From: DASSTY01 sp035760645
GTDB lineage: Bacteria > Gemmatimonadota > Gemmatimonadetes > Gemmatimonadales > GWC2-71-9
Direction of reading: 5' to 3'
NCBI GenBank assembly: GCA_035760645.1
Contig: DASTSO010000024.1
Span: forward strand, 106,314 to 170,313
DNA: 64,000 nucleotides
The translations under genes and the position numbers were made by a program. Of this stretch, positions 27,330 through 37,211 are shown in pieces. The notes under the pieces were generated by a model. The model was not told the origin of the DNA. It saw only the letters and a program-made list of their open reading frames with translations, and did not search any database. Each line of letters starts with the position of its first letter. The first letter of the stretch is position 1.

Positions 27330-29153
27330 CGTTCGTCCCTCGCAGCGTTGGCGGTCTCCGTCTCTGCGCTCACCGTGGCCTGCGCCCCGGCCGTCCGCGC
27401 GCCCGCGTCCGGGCTCTCGCCGGCCCAGGCGGGCTGGGCGCATCTCTCCACCGACCGGATCCTCGACTCGCTCTCGCTGCGCGACCGCGTCGCGCAGCTG
27501 GTCTGGCCCTGGGTGGACGGCACCTACACGGCGTACGATGCCGAAACGTACACCCGGACCGTCGCGATGTGGGTGGACACGCTCCACGTCGGCGGGGTGC
27601 TCGTCTCGATCGGCTCGCCGCTCGACATCGCGGCGAAGCTGAACGACCTGCAGCGCCGCTCCCCGCTCCCGCTCCTGGTCGGCTCCGACCTCGAGAGCGG
27701 CACCTCGTTCCGGTTCGTCGGCGGGACGCCGACGCCGCCGAACATGGCGGTCGGCGCCGACGGACGCGAGCTCGACGCCTACGAGCTGGGCCGGCTCACC
27801 GCGCTCGAGGGGCGTGCGGTCGGCGTCCACATCGCCTTCGCGCCGGTGGCGGACGTGAACGACAACCCCCTCAACCCGGTGATCAACACCCGCTCCTTCG
27901 GCGGGGACCCGAAGGCGGTCGGCACGCTCGTCGCCGCGGCGGTGCGCGGGATCCAGGACCACGGGATGCTCGCCGTGGCGAAGCACTTCCCCGGCCACGG
28001 CAACACCGACACCGACACCCACCTCGCGCTCCCCGCCATTCCCGGCGACTGGGCCCGGCTCGACTCGGTCGAGCTGGTCCCCTTCCGCCAGGCGATCGAC
28101 GCGGGCGTGGGCGGCGTGATGACGGCCCACATCGTCGTGCCGTCGCTCGAGCAGGGAGCGCACCGCCCCGCGACGATGTCGCCCCCGATCCTCACCGGGG
28201 TGCTCCGCGACTCGCTCGGCTTCAAGGGGCTCGTCATCACCGACGCGCTCAACATGGGAAGCCTGGTGAACAACTTCCCCGGCGTCGAGCCCGCGATCGA
28301 GGCGCTCCTCGCCGGGGCCGACGTGCTGTTGCAGCCGGCCGACCCGAAGAAGCTGATCGACGGCGTCACCGCCGCGGTCGCGAGCGGACGCGTGCCCGAG
28401 GCGCGGCTCAACGAGGCGGTGCGCCGGGTGCTCGAGCTCAAGCGCCGCTTCGGCCTCTTCGCGCGGCGCACGGTCGCGCTCGACAGCATCCCTGCCGTCG
28501 TGGGCGACTCGGCCTTCCAGCGCCTCGCCGACCAGGTGGCCGCGCGCGCGATCGTGCTCGCGCGCGACAGCACGGGCGTCGTGGACTCGCTCCGCGCGCG
28601 TCCCTCGAAGCTGGCCCTCGTCACCTTCGGCGACGAGCGCAGCCCCGCGATCGGTCTCGCGCTCTCGGCGGAGCTGCGCGCGCGTGGCTACGGGGTCTCG
28701 CTCTTCCGCCTCTGGCCCAACAGCGGCCCGGCGAGCTACGACTCGGCGCGGGCCGTGCTCGCGAGCGCGCCGTCGGCGCTCTTCGCCGTCGCGGTGCGCG
28801 CCTATCCCTGGCACGCGAACCGGGTCGTGATCCCCGACGCCATGGCCGCTCTCATCGACGACACGGCCGACGAGCGCCCCGCCGCGCTCGTCTCGCTCGG
28901 CTCGCCCTACGTCTCGGCCCAGGTGCCGTGCGTCACGTCCTACCTGCTGGGCTGGATCTCGAACCCCACGACCGAGCGCGCGGTGGCGCGCGCGCTGAGC
29001 GGGGCGCCGATCACCGGCACGCTCCCGATCCACGTCGCGCCCGACCTCCCACTCGGCGCGGGGCTCCAGCGGCCGGGCATCGGTCGCTTCGCCGAGCGGG
29101 CCGACGAGCGGCCGGCGCCCGCGGCCCGCGCGGCCGAGCAGGCCGCCCGATGA
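27324..29153 (+). CDS. nagZ: Beta-N-acetylglucosaminidase NagZ, GH3 lipoprotein
   Basis: Exported lipoprotein of 609 residues; signal ends at ALTVAC. The GH3 catalytic domain covers about 45-385: GSDLESGTSFRF, the His/Asp acid-base loop KHFPGHGNTDTDTH and the nucleophile Asp in LVITDALNMG. A GH3-C-type domain follows (about 400-590). The two-domain length and loop match Gram-positive/Bacteroidota NagZ rather than the small E. coli form. It removes GlcNAc from muropeptides or wall sugars, complementing NamZ. Start is GTG at 27324; there is no nearer upstream start in frame. Its end overlaps the amidase-like gene as ATGA. Confidence 0.92.
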   Translation: MHRSSLAALAVSVSALTVACAPAVRAPASGLSPAQAGWAHLSTDRILDSLSLRDRVAQLVWPWVDGTYTAYDAETYTRTVAMWVDTLHVGGVLVSIGSPLDIAAKLNDLQRRSPLPLLVGSDLESGTSFRFVGGTPTPPNMAVGADGRELDAYELGRLTALEGRAVGVHIAFAPVADVNDNPLNPVINTRSFGGDPKAVGTLVAAAVRGIQDHGMLAVAKHFPGHGNTDTDTHLALPAIPGDWARLDSVELVPFRQAIDAGVGGVMTAHIVVPSLEQGAHRPATMSPPILTGVLRDSLGFKGLVITDALNMGSLVNNFPGVEPAIEALLAGADVLLQPADPKKLIDGVTAAVASGRVPEARLNEAVRRVLELKRRFGLFARRTVALDSIPAVVGDSAFQRLADQVAARAIVLARDSTGVVDSLRARPSKLALVTFGDERSPAIGLALSAELRARGYGVSLFRLWPNSGPASYDSARAVLASAPSALFAVAVRAYPWHANRVVIPDAMAALIDDTADERPAALVSLGSPYVSAQVPCVTSYLLGWISNPTTERAVARALSGAPITGTLPIHVAPDLPLGAGLQRPGIGRFAERADERPAPAARAAEQAAR

Positions 29154-30391
29154 GCCGCGCGGCTCGCACGCCCCGGCTCGCCGCCGTCCTCCCCACCCTC
29201 CTCGCGGCAGCCGCTCTGGCGGCCTGCGCCCGCGCCCCCGAGCCCCCCGCGCCGCGCTGCGCCGTCGGGACCTGCGACTGGTCGCCGGTGACGCGCTATC
29301 TCGACAGCGCGGTCGCGAGCGGCGCGGCCCCCGGCGCGGTGCTCGGCGTGAGCATCGCGGGCGAGCGATTCGTCTACGGCACCGGCCGGCTCGGCCTCGC
29401 CGACTCGACCCGGCCGGGCCCGCGCACCGTGTACGACCTCGCCTCCCTCACGAAGGTCGTCGGCCTCACCACCGCGGCGATGATGGCGGTGGACGAGGGC
29501 CGGCTCGACCTCGACGCGCCGGTGCAGCGCTACGTCCCCGAATTCGCGGGGCCCGAGCGGGCGCGGGTGACGATCCGCCATCTCCTCACCCACTCCTCGG
29601 GTCTCCCCGCCTGGCGCCCGCTCTACCGCGAAGCCGCGACGCGGGCCGAGGCACTCGCGCTCGCCGACACGACCCCGCTCGAGGCCGAGCCGGGGACGCG
29701 CTTCACCTACTCCGACCTGGGCGCGATCGTGCTCACCCAGGCGCTCGAGCGCCTCTACGGCACGCGCCTCGACACGCTCCTCGAGCGGCGGCTCTTCCGG
29801 CCGCTCCGGCTGCGGGATACGCGCTACCTGCCGCCCCCGGCATGGCTGCCGCGCATCGCCCCCACCGAGAACGACCCGTGGCGCGGCCGCATCCTCCGGG
29901 GCGAAGTGCACGACGAGAACGCGGCGCGGCTCGACGGCGTCTCGGGCCACGCGGGCCTCTTCGCCTCCGCCGCCGACCTCCTCACCTTCGGCGAGTGGCT
30001 CCTGGGCGAGCGCGACACCGCCTCGGCCGCGGGCCGCGCCGGGGTGACGCGCCCCGGCGTGGCGCCGATGTTCTTCCGCCGCCAGGCGCTCCCGCCCGGC
30101 TCCAGTCGCGCCCTCGGCTGGGACACGCCGAGCGAGGGGAGCAGCGGCGGGACGCGGCTCTCGGCGCACGCCTTCGGGCACACCGGCTTCACCGGCACGT
30201 CCATCTGGATCGATCCCGACCGCCGGCTGGTGATCGTCCTGCTGAGCAACCGGGTGCACCCGACGCGCGAGAACAACCGCTGGGGCCCGGTCCGCGGCCG
30301 CGTCGCCGATCTCGTCGTGGGCACCCTCGCGAGCGCGCCGGCGGAGGCACCGGCGGGAGCGCCGGCCGAACCGCGGCCGGGAACCGAATGA
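29150..30391 (+). CDS. Serine beta-lactamase-fold lipoprotein, AmiE-like amidase/esterase
   Basis: Lipoprotein of 413 residues (signal ALAAC). Catalytic S-x2-K is in YDLASLTKVVG, second motif YSDLG and third HTGFTG in place of KTG; LLTHSSGLPAW is also typical of the class C beta-lactamase superfamily. In B. subtilis an enzyme of this fold, AmiE, strips peptides from MurNAc within the amiE-nagZ-namZ set, so the same job is inferred here from gene order. Esterase or beta-lactamase activity is the alternative. ATG overlaps the nagZ stop, ensuring joint translation. Confidence 0.85.
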   Translation: MSRAARTPRLAAVLPTLLAAAALAACARAPEPPAPRCAVGTCDWSPVTRYLDSAVASGAAPGAVLGVSIAGERFVYGTGRLGLADSTRPGPRTVYDLASLTKVVGLTTAAMMAVDEGRLDLDAPVQRYVPEFAGPERARVTIRHLLTHSSGLPAWRPLYREAATRAEALALADTTPLEAEPGTRFTYSDLGAIVLTQALERLYGTRLDTLLERRLFRPLRLRDTRYLPPPAWLPRIAPTENDPWRGRILRGEVHDENAARLDGVSGHAGLFASAADLLTFGEWLLGERDTASAAGRAGVTRPGVAPMFFRRQALPPGSSRALGWDTPSEGSSGGTRLSAHAFGHTGFTGTSIWIDPDRRLVIVLLSNRVHPTRENNRWGPVRGRVADLVVGTLASAPAEAPAGAPAEPRPGTE

Positions 30392-30455
30392 GGGCCGCGT
30401 GCGTTCCGATGGTCGGGAACGGCACAGCGGCGGCGCCCGCCGGCGCCCGCCGGCG

Positions 30456-30484
30456 TTGACGCTGCCCCGGCCGGCCGATAGGTT
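30456..30484 (+). promoter_or_regulatory. Sigma-70-like promoter for erpA
   Basis: TTGACG (30456-30461), 17-base spacer, TAGGTT (30479-30484), about 50 bases before the erpA start. The spacing is ideal and both hexamers are close to consensus. Confidence 0.55.
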
Positions 30485-30533
30485 TTCCGGAGCGATACGA
30501 CCGACGATCTCGGTTTACTTCAAGGAGTCACGC

Positions 30534-30902
30534 ATGAGCACCACCGAGCAGCAGGCGCCCACGAGCGGCTTTCAGCTCATCCTCTCGGACCGCGCGGCGG
30601 CAGAGGTGAGGAAGTTCATCGCCGCCGAGCAGGTGCCGGCGGAGACGGCGGGGCTCCGGGTCAGCGTCCTGCCGGGCGGCTGCTCGGGCTTCAAGTACAG
30701 CCTGAACATCGAGGAGCGTCCGCTGGAGGACGACCTGGTGCAGGAGATCAACGGCGTGCGCGTGTTGGTGGACGGCTTCAGCGCCCAGTACCTCAACGGC
30801 GTCACGATCGACTACACGTCGAGCATGCAGGGCTCGGGGTTCACGTTCACCAATCCCAACGCCACCGGCGGCTGCGGCTGCGGGAGCAGCTTCACCGCCT
30901 GA
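30534..30902 (+). CDS. erpA: A-type iron-sulfur cluster carrier (ErpA/IscA/HesB family)
   Basis: Fe-S insertion protein of 122 residues. Conserved cysteines are in LPGGCSGFKYSL and the C-terminal GGCGCGSSF, the three ligands of this family. Residues 15-95 form the HesB fold; VLVDGFSAQYLNGVTIDY is characteristic. AAGGAG seven bases before ATG gives a strong start. It has its own promoter and terminator inside the sugar-salvage region and is probably a housekeeping insertion there. Naming as ErpA rather than IscA is by similarity only. Confidence 0.9.
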   Translation: MSTTEQQAPTSGFQLILSDRAAAEVRKFIAAEQVPAETAGLRVSVLPGGCSGFKYSLNIEERPLEDDLVQEINGVRVLVDGFSAQYLNGVTIDYTSSMQGSGFTFTNPNATGGCGCGSSFTA

Positions 30903-30930
30903 GCCGCGCCGCAGGACGCGGCGGTCCGCG

Positions 30931-30952
30931 GGGCCCCGACGAGTCGGGGCCC
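30931..30952 (+). terminator. Intrinsic terminator of erpA
   Basis: GGGCCCCGAC / GTCGGGGCCC stem with a two-base centre, followed by TTTTCCTTTCC, 28 bases past the erpA stop. Confidence 0.85.
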
Positions 30953-31034
30953 TTTTCCTTTCCGCGCCCCCGCTGCACCTTTCTCCGTCCCGCGTCCGGC
31001 ACCGCAGCCCGCTCACTCCTCAGCTCACCGGTCC

Positions 31035-32570
31035 GTGTCCCCACTCGACCTCGGCGTCATCGCGCTCTACTTCGTCCTCACCGTCGGCATCGGCCTCTGG
31101 GTGACGCGCCGCCAGACCACGGCGAGCGACTACTTCCTCGGCGCGCGCGACCTGCCCGCCGTCGCCGTGCTCCTCTCGATCGTCGCGACCGAGACCTCCG
31201 CGCTCACGGTGATCTCGATCCCCGGCATCGGCGCCCGCAGCGACCTGACGTTCCTGCAGCTGACCTTCGGCTATCTCCTGGGCCGCATCGTCGTGGCCTG
31301 GTGGCTGCTGCCGGGCTACTTCCGCGGCGACCAGGAGACGGCCTACGCGCGCCTCGAGTCGCGCTTCGGGCCGGGCACGCGGCGGCTGGTCTCGCTCGTC
31401 TTCCTCGTCACCCGCTTCCTGGGCGACGGCGTGCGCATCTACGCCGGCGCGATTCCGCTCGCGCTGCTCACCGGCTGGAGCGTCCCGGTGGCGATCGTCG
31501 CGATGGGCGGGATCACGCTCCTCTACACCTATTTCGGCGGGCTCAAGGCGGTCGTCTGGGCCGACGTGATCCAGCTCGTCGTCTACCTCGCCGGCGGCGT
31601 CGCGGCGCTCGCCATCGCCTGGCACCTCGCCGGCGGGGCGGGCAGCGCGCTCGCGGCGGCGGCCGACGCGGGGAAGCTGCGCCTGATCGTCCCGCGGATC
31701 GACTTCACCGAGACCTACACGCTCCTGGGCGGCCTCGTCGGCGGCGCGATGCTCTCGGCCGCCTCGCACGGCACCGACCAGCTCATCGTGCAGCGCCTGC
31801 TCGCCACCCGCTCGTTGCGCGACGCGCAGGTGGCGCTGGTCGGCTCGGGGGTCGTCGTGATCCTGCAGTTCCTCCTCTTCCTCCTGGTCGGCTCGGCCAT
31901 CTGGGCGGCGGGCTTCGCGCCCGCCGGAATGAAGGGCGACGACATCTTCCCGCGCTTCGTCATCGAGCACCTGCCGGCGGGCCTCGCGGGGCTCGTCGTC
32001 GCGGGCATCCTCGCGGCGGCGATGAGCACGATCAGCTCGTCGATCAACGCCCTCGCGAGCTCGCTCACGCACGACATCTACGCGAGCTGGACCGGCCGGC
32101 ACGATCCACGGCACCTCTACCGGGTGGGCCGGTTCTTCTCCGCCCTCTGGGGCCTCGGGCTCATCGGCTGCGCCCTCTTCTTCCAGTTCTACGCGAGCGG
32201 CAACGACACGCCGGTCGTCGTCCTCGCGCTGCAGATCGCCTCGGTGACCTACGGCGCACTGCTGGGCAGCTACATCCTGGCGACCCGGGTGCCGCGCGCG
32301 CGCGGGCGCGATGTGGTCGGCGGCGTCCTCGCCACGGTGGCGGTGATGCTCGTCGTCATCTTCGCGGCGCGTCTCGCCACGGAGCCCGGGCTCGCCTGGC
32401 TCGCGCCGGTAGGACGGCTCGCCTGGCCCTGGTATGTTCCGCTGGGCACGGCGCTCACCGTGCTCGCGGCGCTGGCGCTGAGCCTCCTGCCCGCCGGCGC
32501 GGGCGCCGCGAGCACCGCGCCGGCGGCCGAGGCGGAACGCGCCTCGCGCACGCCGAGCGGCGCGGTCTGA
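31035..32570 (+). CDS. Sodium:solute symporter (SSS family), candidate amino-sugar importer
   Basis: Membrane carrier of 511 residues with about 13 helices. It starts PLDLGVIALYFVLTVGIGLW and has the SSS markers TTASDYFLGARDLP, ATETSALTVISIPG, GDGVRIYAG, and LAAAMSTISSSINALASS, whose Ser residues form the Na2 site. Substrate cannot be read from sequence. Location between NamZ/NagZ/AmiE and a BadF-type sugar kinase suggests MurNAc or GlcNAc uptake. GTG start; the kinase gene follows after 79 bases on the same strand. Confidence 0.88.
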   Translation: MSPLDLGVIALYFVLTVGIGLWVTRRQTTASDYFLGARDLPAVAVLLSIVATETSALTVISIPGIGARSDLTFLQLTFGYLLGRIVVAWWLLPGYFRGDQETAYARLESRFGPGTRRLVSLVFLVTRFLGDGVRIYAGAIPLALLTGWSVPVAIVAMGGITLLYTYFGGLKAVVWADVIQLVVYLAGGVAALAIAWHLAGGAGSALAAAADAGKLRLIVPRIDFTETYTLLGGLVGGAMLSAASHGTDQLIVQRLLATRSLRDAQVALVGSGVVVILQFLLFLLVGSAIWAAGFAPAGMKGDDIFPRFVIEHLPAGLAGLVVAGILAAAMSTISSSINALASSLTHDIYASWTGRHDPRHLYRVGRFFSALWGLGLIGCALFFQFYASGNDTPVVVLALQIASVTYGALLGSYILATRVPRARGRDVVGGVLATVAVMLVVIFAARLATEPGLAWLAPVGRLAWPWYVPLGTALTVLAALALSLLPAGAGAASTAPAAEAERASRTPSGAV

Positions 32571-32649
32571 GCCGCCGGCCGGGCACGCAGGCGAGAGGCT
32601 CCAAGCGCCCGGACGACGGGCACGAGTACACCGAGCACGAGGACGAGGG

Positions 32650-33543
32650 ATGCGCGAGCTGTTCATCGGGGTGGACGTCGGCGGCACCAAGACGGTAGCC
32701 GCCGTGGGCGACGCGACGGCGGAGCTGGGCCGCGCCGACGGCCCGGGCGCGGCGGTGCGGCCGGGCCGTGCGCTCGTCTCGGCGGGGACGATCACCGAGG
32801 TGGCGCGCCGCGCGCTCGCCGCGGCCGGCGCGATGCACGCGGCGGCAATGGTGGTGGGCGCCGCGGGCGCGGGCCGCGAGCCCGAGCGCACCGACCTGCG
32901 CGAGGCGCTCCGCGCCGAGGGGCTCGCCGAGCGCCTGGTCGTCACGACCGACATCGAGATCGCCCTCGCGGCGGCGTTCGGGCCCGGGCCGGGGATCGTG
33001 GTGAGCGCGGGCACCGGGAGCATCGCGGTGGGCCGTGATAGCCGGGGCGCGCTCCACCGCATCGGCGGCTACGGCTGGCAGATGGGCGACGAGGGGAGCG
33101 GCTACGCGATCGGCCGCGCGGCGCTCGGTGCGGTGGGCCGCGCCGCCGACGGCCGGAGCGCGCCGACGGCGCTCCAGGAGCGCGTCCTCGCCGCCACCCG
33201 CAGCGCGGACCTCGACGCCCTGGTGCGCTGGGCCGCGAGCGCGGGGCCGGCGGAGGTGGCGAGCCTCGCGCCGCACGTCCTCGCCGTCGCGGCCGAGGGC
33301 GACATCGTGGCGCGCGGGATCGCCGACTACGCCGCGCGCGAGCTCTCGCAGCTCGCCAAGCAGCTCCTCCCCGCCCTCGACGCCGACCGCCCCGTTCCCG
33401 TCGCCGTCACCGGCGGCCTCCTCGCCCCCGCCCGGCTCCTCTACGGCACCGTCCTCGAGAAGCTGCGTGAAGACTCCGACCTCGCCGTCCGCGATCAGCC
33501 GATCGACGCGGCGGCGGGGGCGCTGGCAATGGCGAGGAGCTAG
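32650..33543 (+). CDS. BadF/BadG/BcrA-family kinase, probable N-acetylglucosamine/N-acetylmuramic acid kinase
   Basis: ASKHA-fold ATPase of 297 residues. Phosphate-1 motif is GVDVGGTKTVAAVGD, phosphate-2/adenosine motif SAGTGSIAVG, and the family loop is GWQMGDEGSGYAIG; C-terminal TGGLLAPARLLY matches the second ATP site. Bacterial GlcNAc kinases and the MurNAc/GlcNAc kinase MurK of Clostridium belong here; the activator ATPases of benzoyl-CoA reductase, also in the family, carry Fe-S cysteines absent here. The position next to a symporter and exo-glycosidases makes amino-sugar kinase the best call. GAGG precedes ATG. The TAG stop starts a G-rich inverted repeat. Confidence 0.85.
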   Translation: MRELFIGVDVGGTKTVAAVGDATAELGRADGPGAAVRPGRALVSAGTITEVARRALAAAGAMHAAAMVVGAAGAGREPERTDLREALRAEGLAERLVVTTDIEIALAAAFGPGPGIVVSAGTGSIAVGRDSRGALHRIGGYGWQMGDEGSGYAIGRAALGAVGRAADGRSAPTALQERVLAATRSADLDALVRWAASAGPAEVASLAPHVLAVAAEGDIVARGIADYAARELSQLAKQLLPALDADRPVPVAVTGGLLAPARLLYGTVLEKLREDSDLAVRDQPIDAAAGALAMARS

Positions 33544-33627
33544 GCGGAGCGGCGGGAGCGAAAGGACACGGGCCTCCGGTGACGTCACCGGAGGCCCGTG
33601 CGTTTGCTGAGCTTCCTGCCGTCCCGG

Positions 33628-33628
<1 letters not shown>
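33543..33628. repeat. Stop-anchored G-rich inverted repeat with internal palindrome, copy D
   Basis: Lies between convergent genes and touches both TAG stops: G-rich arm GGCGGAGCGGCGGGAGCG from 33543, C-rich arm TCCTGCCGTCCCGGC up to 33628. A perfect 34-base palindrome lies between. Arms are more decayed than in copies A-C. Confidence 0.65.
33567..33600. terminator. Perfect 34-base palindrome between convergent genes
   Basis: Arms CACGGGCCTCCGGTGAC and GTCACCGGAGGCCCGTG are fully complementary. Serves both the kinase and permease transcripts. Core sequence nearly identical to the hairpin at 20749-20782. Confidence 0.8.
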
Positions 33629-35190
<1,562 letters not shown>

Positions 35191-35276
35191 GTTTTCCGAA
35201 GATCGGGGATGGGCCTGACCGCGCGACGCCCCTCGGGGCGGAGCCGGACAAAGTTAACCCCGGCGCCTGCCCGGTG

Positions 35277-36167
35277 CTACTTGCTCAGCAGCGTGAACGT
35301 CATCGGATAGGTGGAAGGCACCGGCAGCCCGGCCGGCGAGCGCGCGGGCCTGAAGCGGAAGCTCTGAAACACCTCGGCGAGCTTCTCGCGGTACTTCCGG
35401 TCCTGGATCTCGGGCTGGATCTCGAAGTGCTGCACCGTGCCGTCGGCACGGATCCAGAAGGTCACGACGATCTGCGCGCCGCGGAGCTCCTTCGGCGGCA
35501 TGTCGTAGGGCAGCGTACCCTGAATCCACTCGGGCGCCTTGATGGTGCCGCCCTCGCCGCCGCCCGTGCCGGGGCCGCTGCCGGGCCCCGTGCCCGGGCC
35601 CACGCCCGGCCCCACGCCGCCGCCGACCCCGCCACCCGCGCCGCCGCCGCCGCCCGCGCTCGCCGCACCGGCGGCGGCCGCGCCCGCCGGTGTGGTGGCC
35701 GGCGCGCTCGTCGCCTGTGGCGCGGCCGGCGGCGGCACGGGCGTGACCGCCTTCGGCGCCTCGGGCTTCGGCTCGGGCTCGGGCGGCGGCACCGGCTTCG
35801 GCGCCTCCACCGGCTTCGCCGCGGGGGGCGCGGGCGGCGCAGGGGCGGGCGCGCCGCTCGGCGGCAGCTCGATCTCGTGCACGCGGGGACCGCCGTTGCC
35901 GCCGCCGCCGCCCCCGCCGCTCCCGATCGGCAGGCCCAGCGCCCCGGCGACCGGCGTCGGATCCCACGGCGCGCCGGCGACGCGCACGACGAGCCAGATC
36001 AGCAGCGCGTGCAGCGCCAACGAGCCCACCAGCGCCATCCGGCGACGGCGGGGCCTCGCATAGAGCGATTCGGGCGCAGGACGGACCTTCGGCCGGCGCG
36101 GTGCCGGGGGCGCGTCGGACGCGTCCGGCGCGTCGGGTGAGGGGAGCGGAGCGGCGTTCACGGTCAC
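35277..36167 (-). CDS. TonB-like energy transducer with Pro- and Gly-rich linker
   Basis: Protein of 296 residues. A cytoplasmic basic stretch (YARPRRRRMAL) precedes one helix at about 46-64 (LVGSLALHALLIWLVVRVA). The periplasmic part is very low in complexity: Gly run, Pro/Glu/Lys segment at 100-145, then repeated GPG units at about 175-205. The last 85 residues are a TonB-C-like domain with GAQIVVTFWIRADGTVQHFEI and FQSFRFRPA. TolA is similar in layout, so either transport or envelope constriction is possible. It lies beyond a hairpin after the exb genes, perhaps separately transcribed. Confidence 0.75.
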   Translation of the reverse strand: MTVNAAPLPSPDAPDASDAPPAPRRPKVRPAPESLYARPRRRRMALVGSLALHALLIWLVVRVAGAPWDPTPVAGALGLPIGSGGGGGGGNGGPRVHEIELPPSGAPAPAPPAPPAAKPVEAPKPVPPPEPEPKPEAPKAVTPVPPPAAPQATSAPATTPAGAAAAGAASAGGGGGAGGGVGGGVGPGVGPGTGPGSGPGTGGGEGGTIKAPEWIQGTLPYDMPPKELRGAQIVVTFWIRADGTVQHFEIQPEIQDRKYREKLAEVFQSFRFRPARSPAGLPVPSTYPMTFTLLSK

Positions 36168-36229
36168 AAGTTAACCGGTCCTGGGCGCGGGCTGTTCCTG
36201 GGAGACGTGAAGCGGGGGGGCCGAACGCA

Positions 36230-36259
36230 CGCGCGGGGACCCGTCTGGGTCCCCGCGCG
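36230..36259 (-). terminator. GC hairpin after the exb/tonB run
   Basis: CGCGCGGGGACCC / GGGTCCCCGCGCG stem with a four-base loop, 26 bases past the second exbD stop. No U-tract follows; probably a processing or partial termination site. Confidence 0.55.
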
Positions 36260-36285
36260 GCGAACTGCCGGGTGGTACGAGCCTG

Positions 36286-36699
36286 CTACTTCGCTTCCCG
36301 CGGCGTGAAGCCGATGATCTGGATCCCGGCGCCCTTCGCGACGTCCATCGCGTCGATGACGTCCTGGTAGAGCCGATTCGGCGCCGACTTGATGAACAGC
36401 AGCTTCGCGGGCCGCTGATCGTAGATCGCGTGGAGCTGGGTGTCGAGCTGGTCCCGCGGCACCGGCTGGCCGTTGATGGCGTAGCCGCCGCCGTCCTGCA
36501 GCTCGAGGACGATCTGGTTCGAGGGCGCGGTGCTCGCCGTCGGCCGGTCCTCGGGCGGGACCTGGATCGTGAGCGACATCCGGTTCAGCGGCTGCGAGAT
36601 CATGAAGATGATCAGCAGCACGAGCAGGATGTCGATCATCGGCACGACGTTGGGCTCGGACTGCGGGCCGCCTGCGCCCCCGCCGACTGACATGCCCAT
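36286..36699 (-). CDS. exbD: ExbD/TolR-type biopolymer transport protein (second copy)
   Basis: Product of 137 residues. Gly-rich cytoplasmic N-terminus, then one helix MIDILLVLLIIFMI with the proton-path Asp in VPMIDI. Periplasmic domain has IVLELQDGGGYAINGQ and KLLFIKSAPNRLYQDVIDAMD. Works with ExbB to couple the proton gradient to TonB. It differs enough from the neighbouring copy (one base away) to be a specialised partner, perhaps in a heteromer. Confidence 0.9.
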   Translation of the reverse strand: MGMSVGGGAGGPQSEPNVVPMIDILLVLLIIFMISQPLNRMSLTIQVPPEDRPTASTAPSNQIVLELQDGGGYAINGQPVPRDQLDTQLHAIYDQRPAKLLFIKSAPNRLYQDVIDAMDVAKGAGIQIIGFTPREAK

Positions 36700-36700
36700 G

Positions 36701-37162
36701 CTACTTGCCTCCCTTCTCGTCGTCGCCGCCGAGGATCGGACCGCTGCGGTTCGGCTCGGTGATCGCCGCCATCACGCGCACGCCGGCGCGGCGGGCGGTC
36801 TCCACGGCGTCCTGGATCTTCGCGTAGCGGAGGGTGTTGTCCGCCTTGAAGTACAGGACCTTGTCCTCGGTCCGCGCGGCGAAGATCCCGCGCAGCTGGT
36901 CCTCGAGCGTACCGTCGGGGATCGGCTTCCCGTTCAGGAAGTAATGCCCCGCCACGTCGATGCCCAGCACGACCTCGTCATCCTTCTCGGGGTCGGAATC
37001 GAGGTTCCTGCCCTTGGGCAGCGTCGCCTTGAAGCCCGCCGCGATGAGCGGCGTGACGATCATGAAGATGATCAGCAGCACCAGCATGATGTCGATCATC
37101 GGCACCACGTTCGGCTCCGACTTGACCGTCGTCTGGCCGGCGCTTCCGACTGACATACCCAT
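36701..37162 (-). CDS. exbD: ExbD/TolR-type biopolymer transport protein (first copy)
   Basis: Product of 153 residues: N-terminus with SEPNVVPMIDIMLVLLIIFMI, the same proton-path Asp, and a periplasmic domain including VVLGIDVAGHYFLNGKPI and KVLYFKADNTLRYAKIQDAV. The C-terminus is longer and charged (GGDDEKGGK). SEPNVVPMIDI is identical in the two copies, pointing to an old duplication. Gene order tonB-exbB-exbD-exbD is common in diderm bacteria with many TonB-dependent receptors. Confidence 0.92.
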   Translation of the reverse strand: MGMSVGSAGQTTVKSEPNVVPMIDIMLVLLIIFMIVTPLIAAGFKATLPKGRNLDSDPEKDDEVVLGIDVAGHYFLNGKPIPDGTLEDQLRGIFAARTEDKVLYFKADNTLRYAKIQDAVETARRAGVRVMAAITEPNRSGPILGGDDEKGGK

Positions 37163-37211
37163 GGTGGCCTACCTCCTTTCCCGGTGGACGGGCGTGTGGT
37201 ACCGCTCCGCC

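Noticed and set aside
31035..32570. Symporter as proline (PutP) or pantothenate carrier
   Set aside because: Family membership is clear but substrate cannot be read; gene context favours amino sugars, so no specific name was given.
35539..35960. Gly/Pro codon repeats as possible CRISPR or minisatellite
   Set aside because: They encode an in-frame GPG/Pro-rich linker in a TonB-like protein; units are short and imperfect, without spacers.
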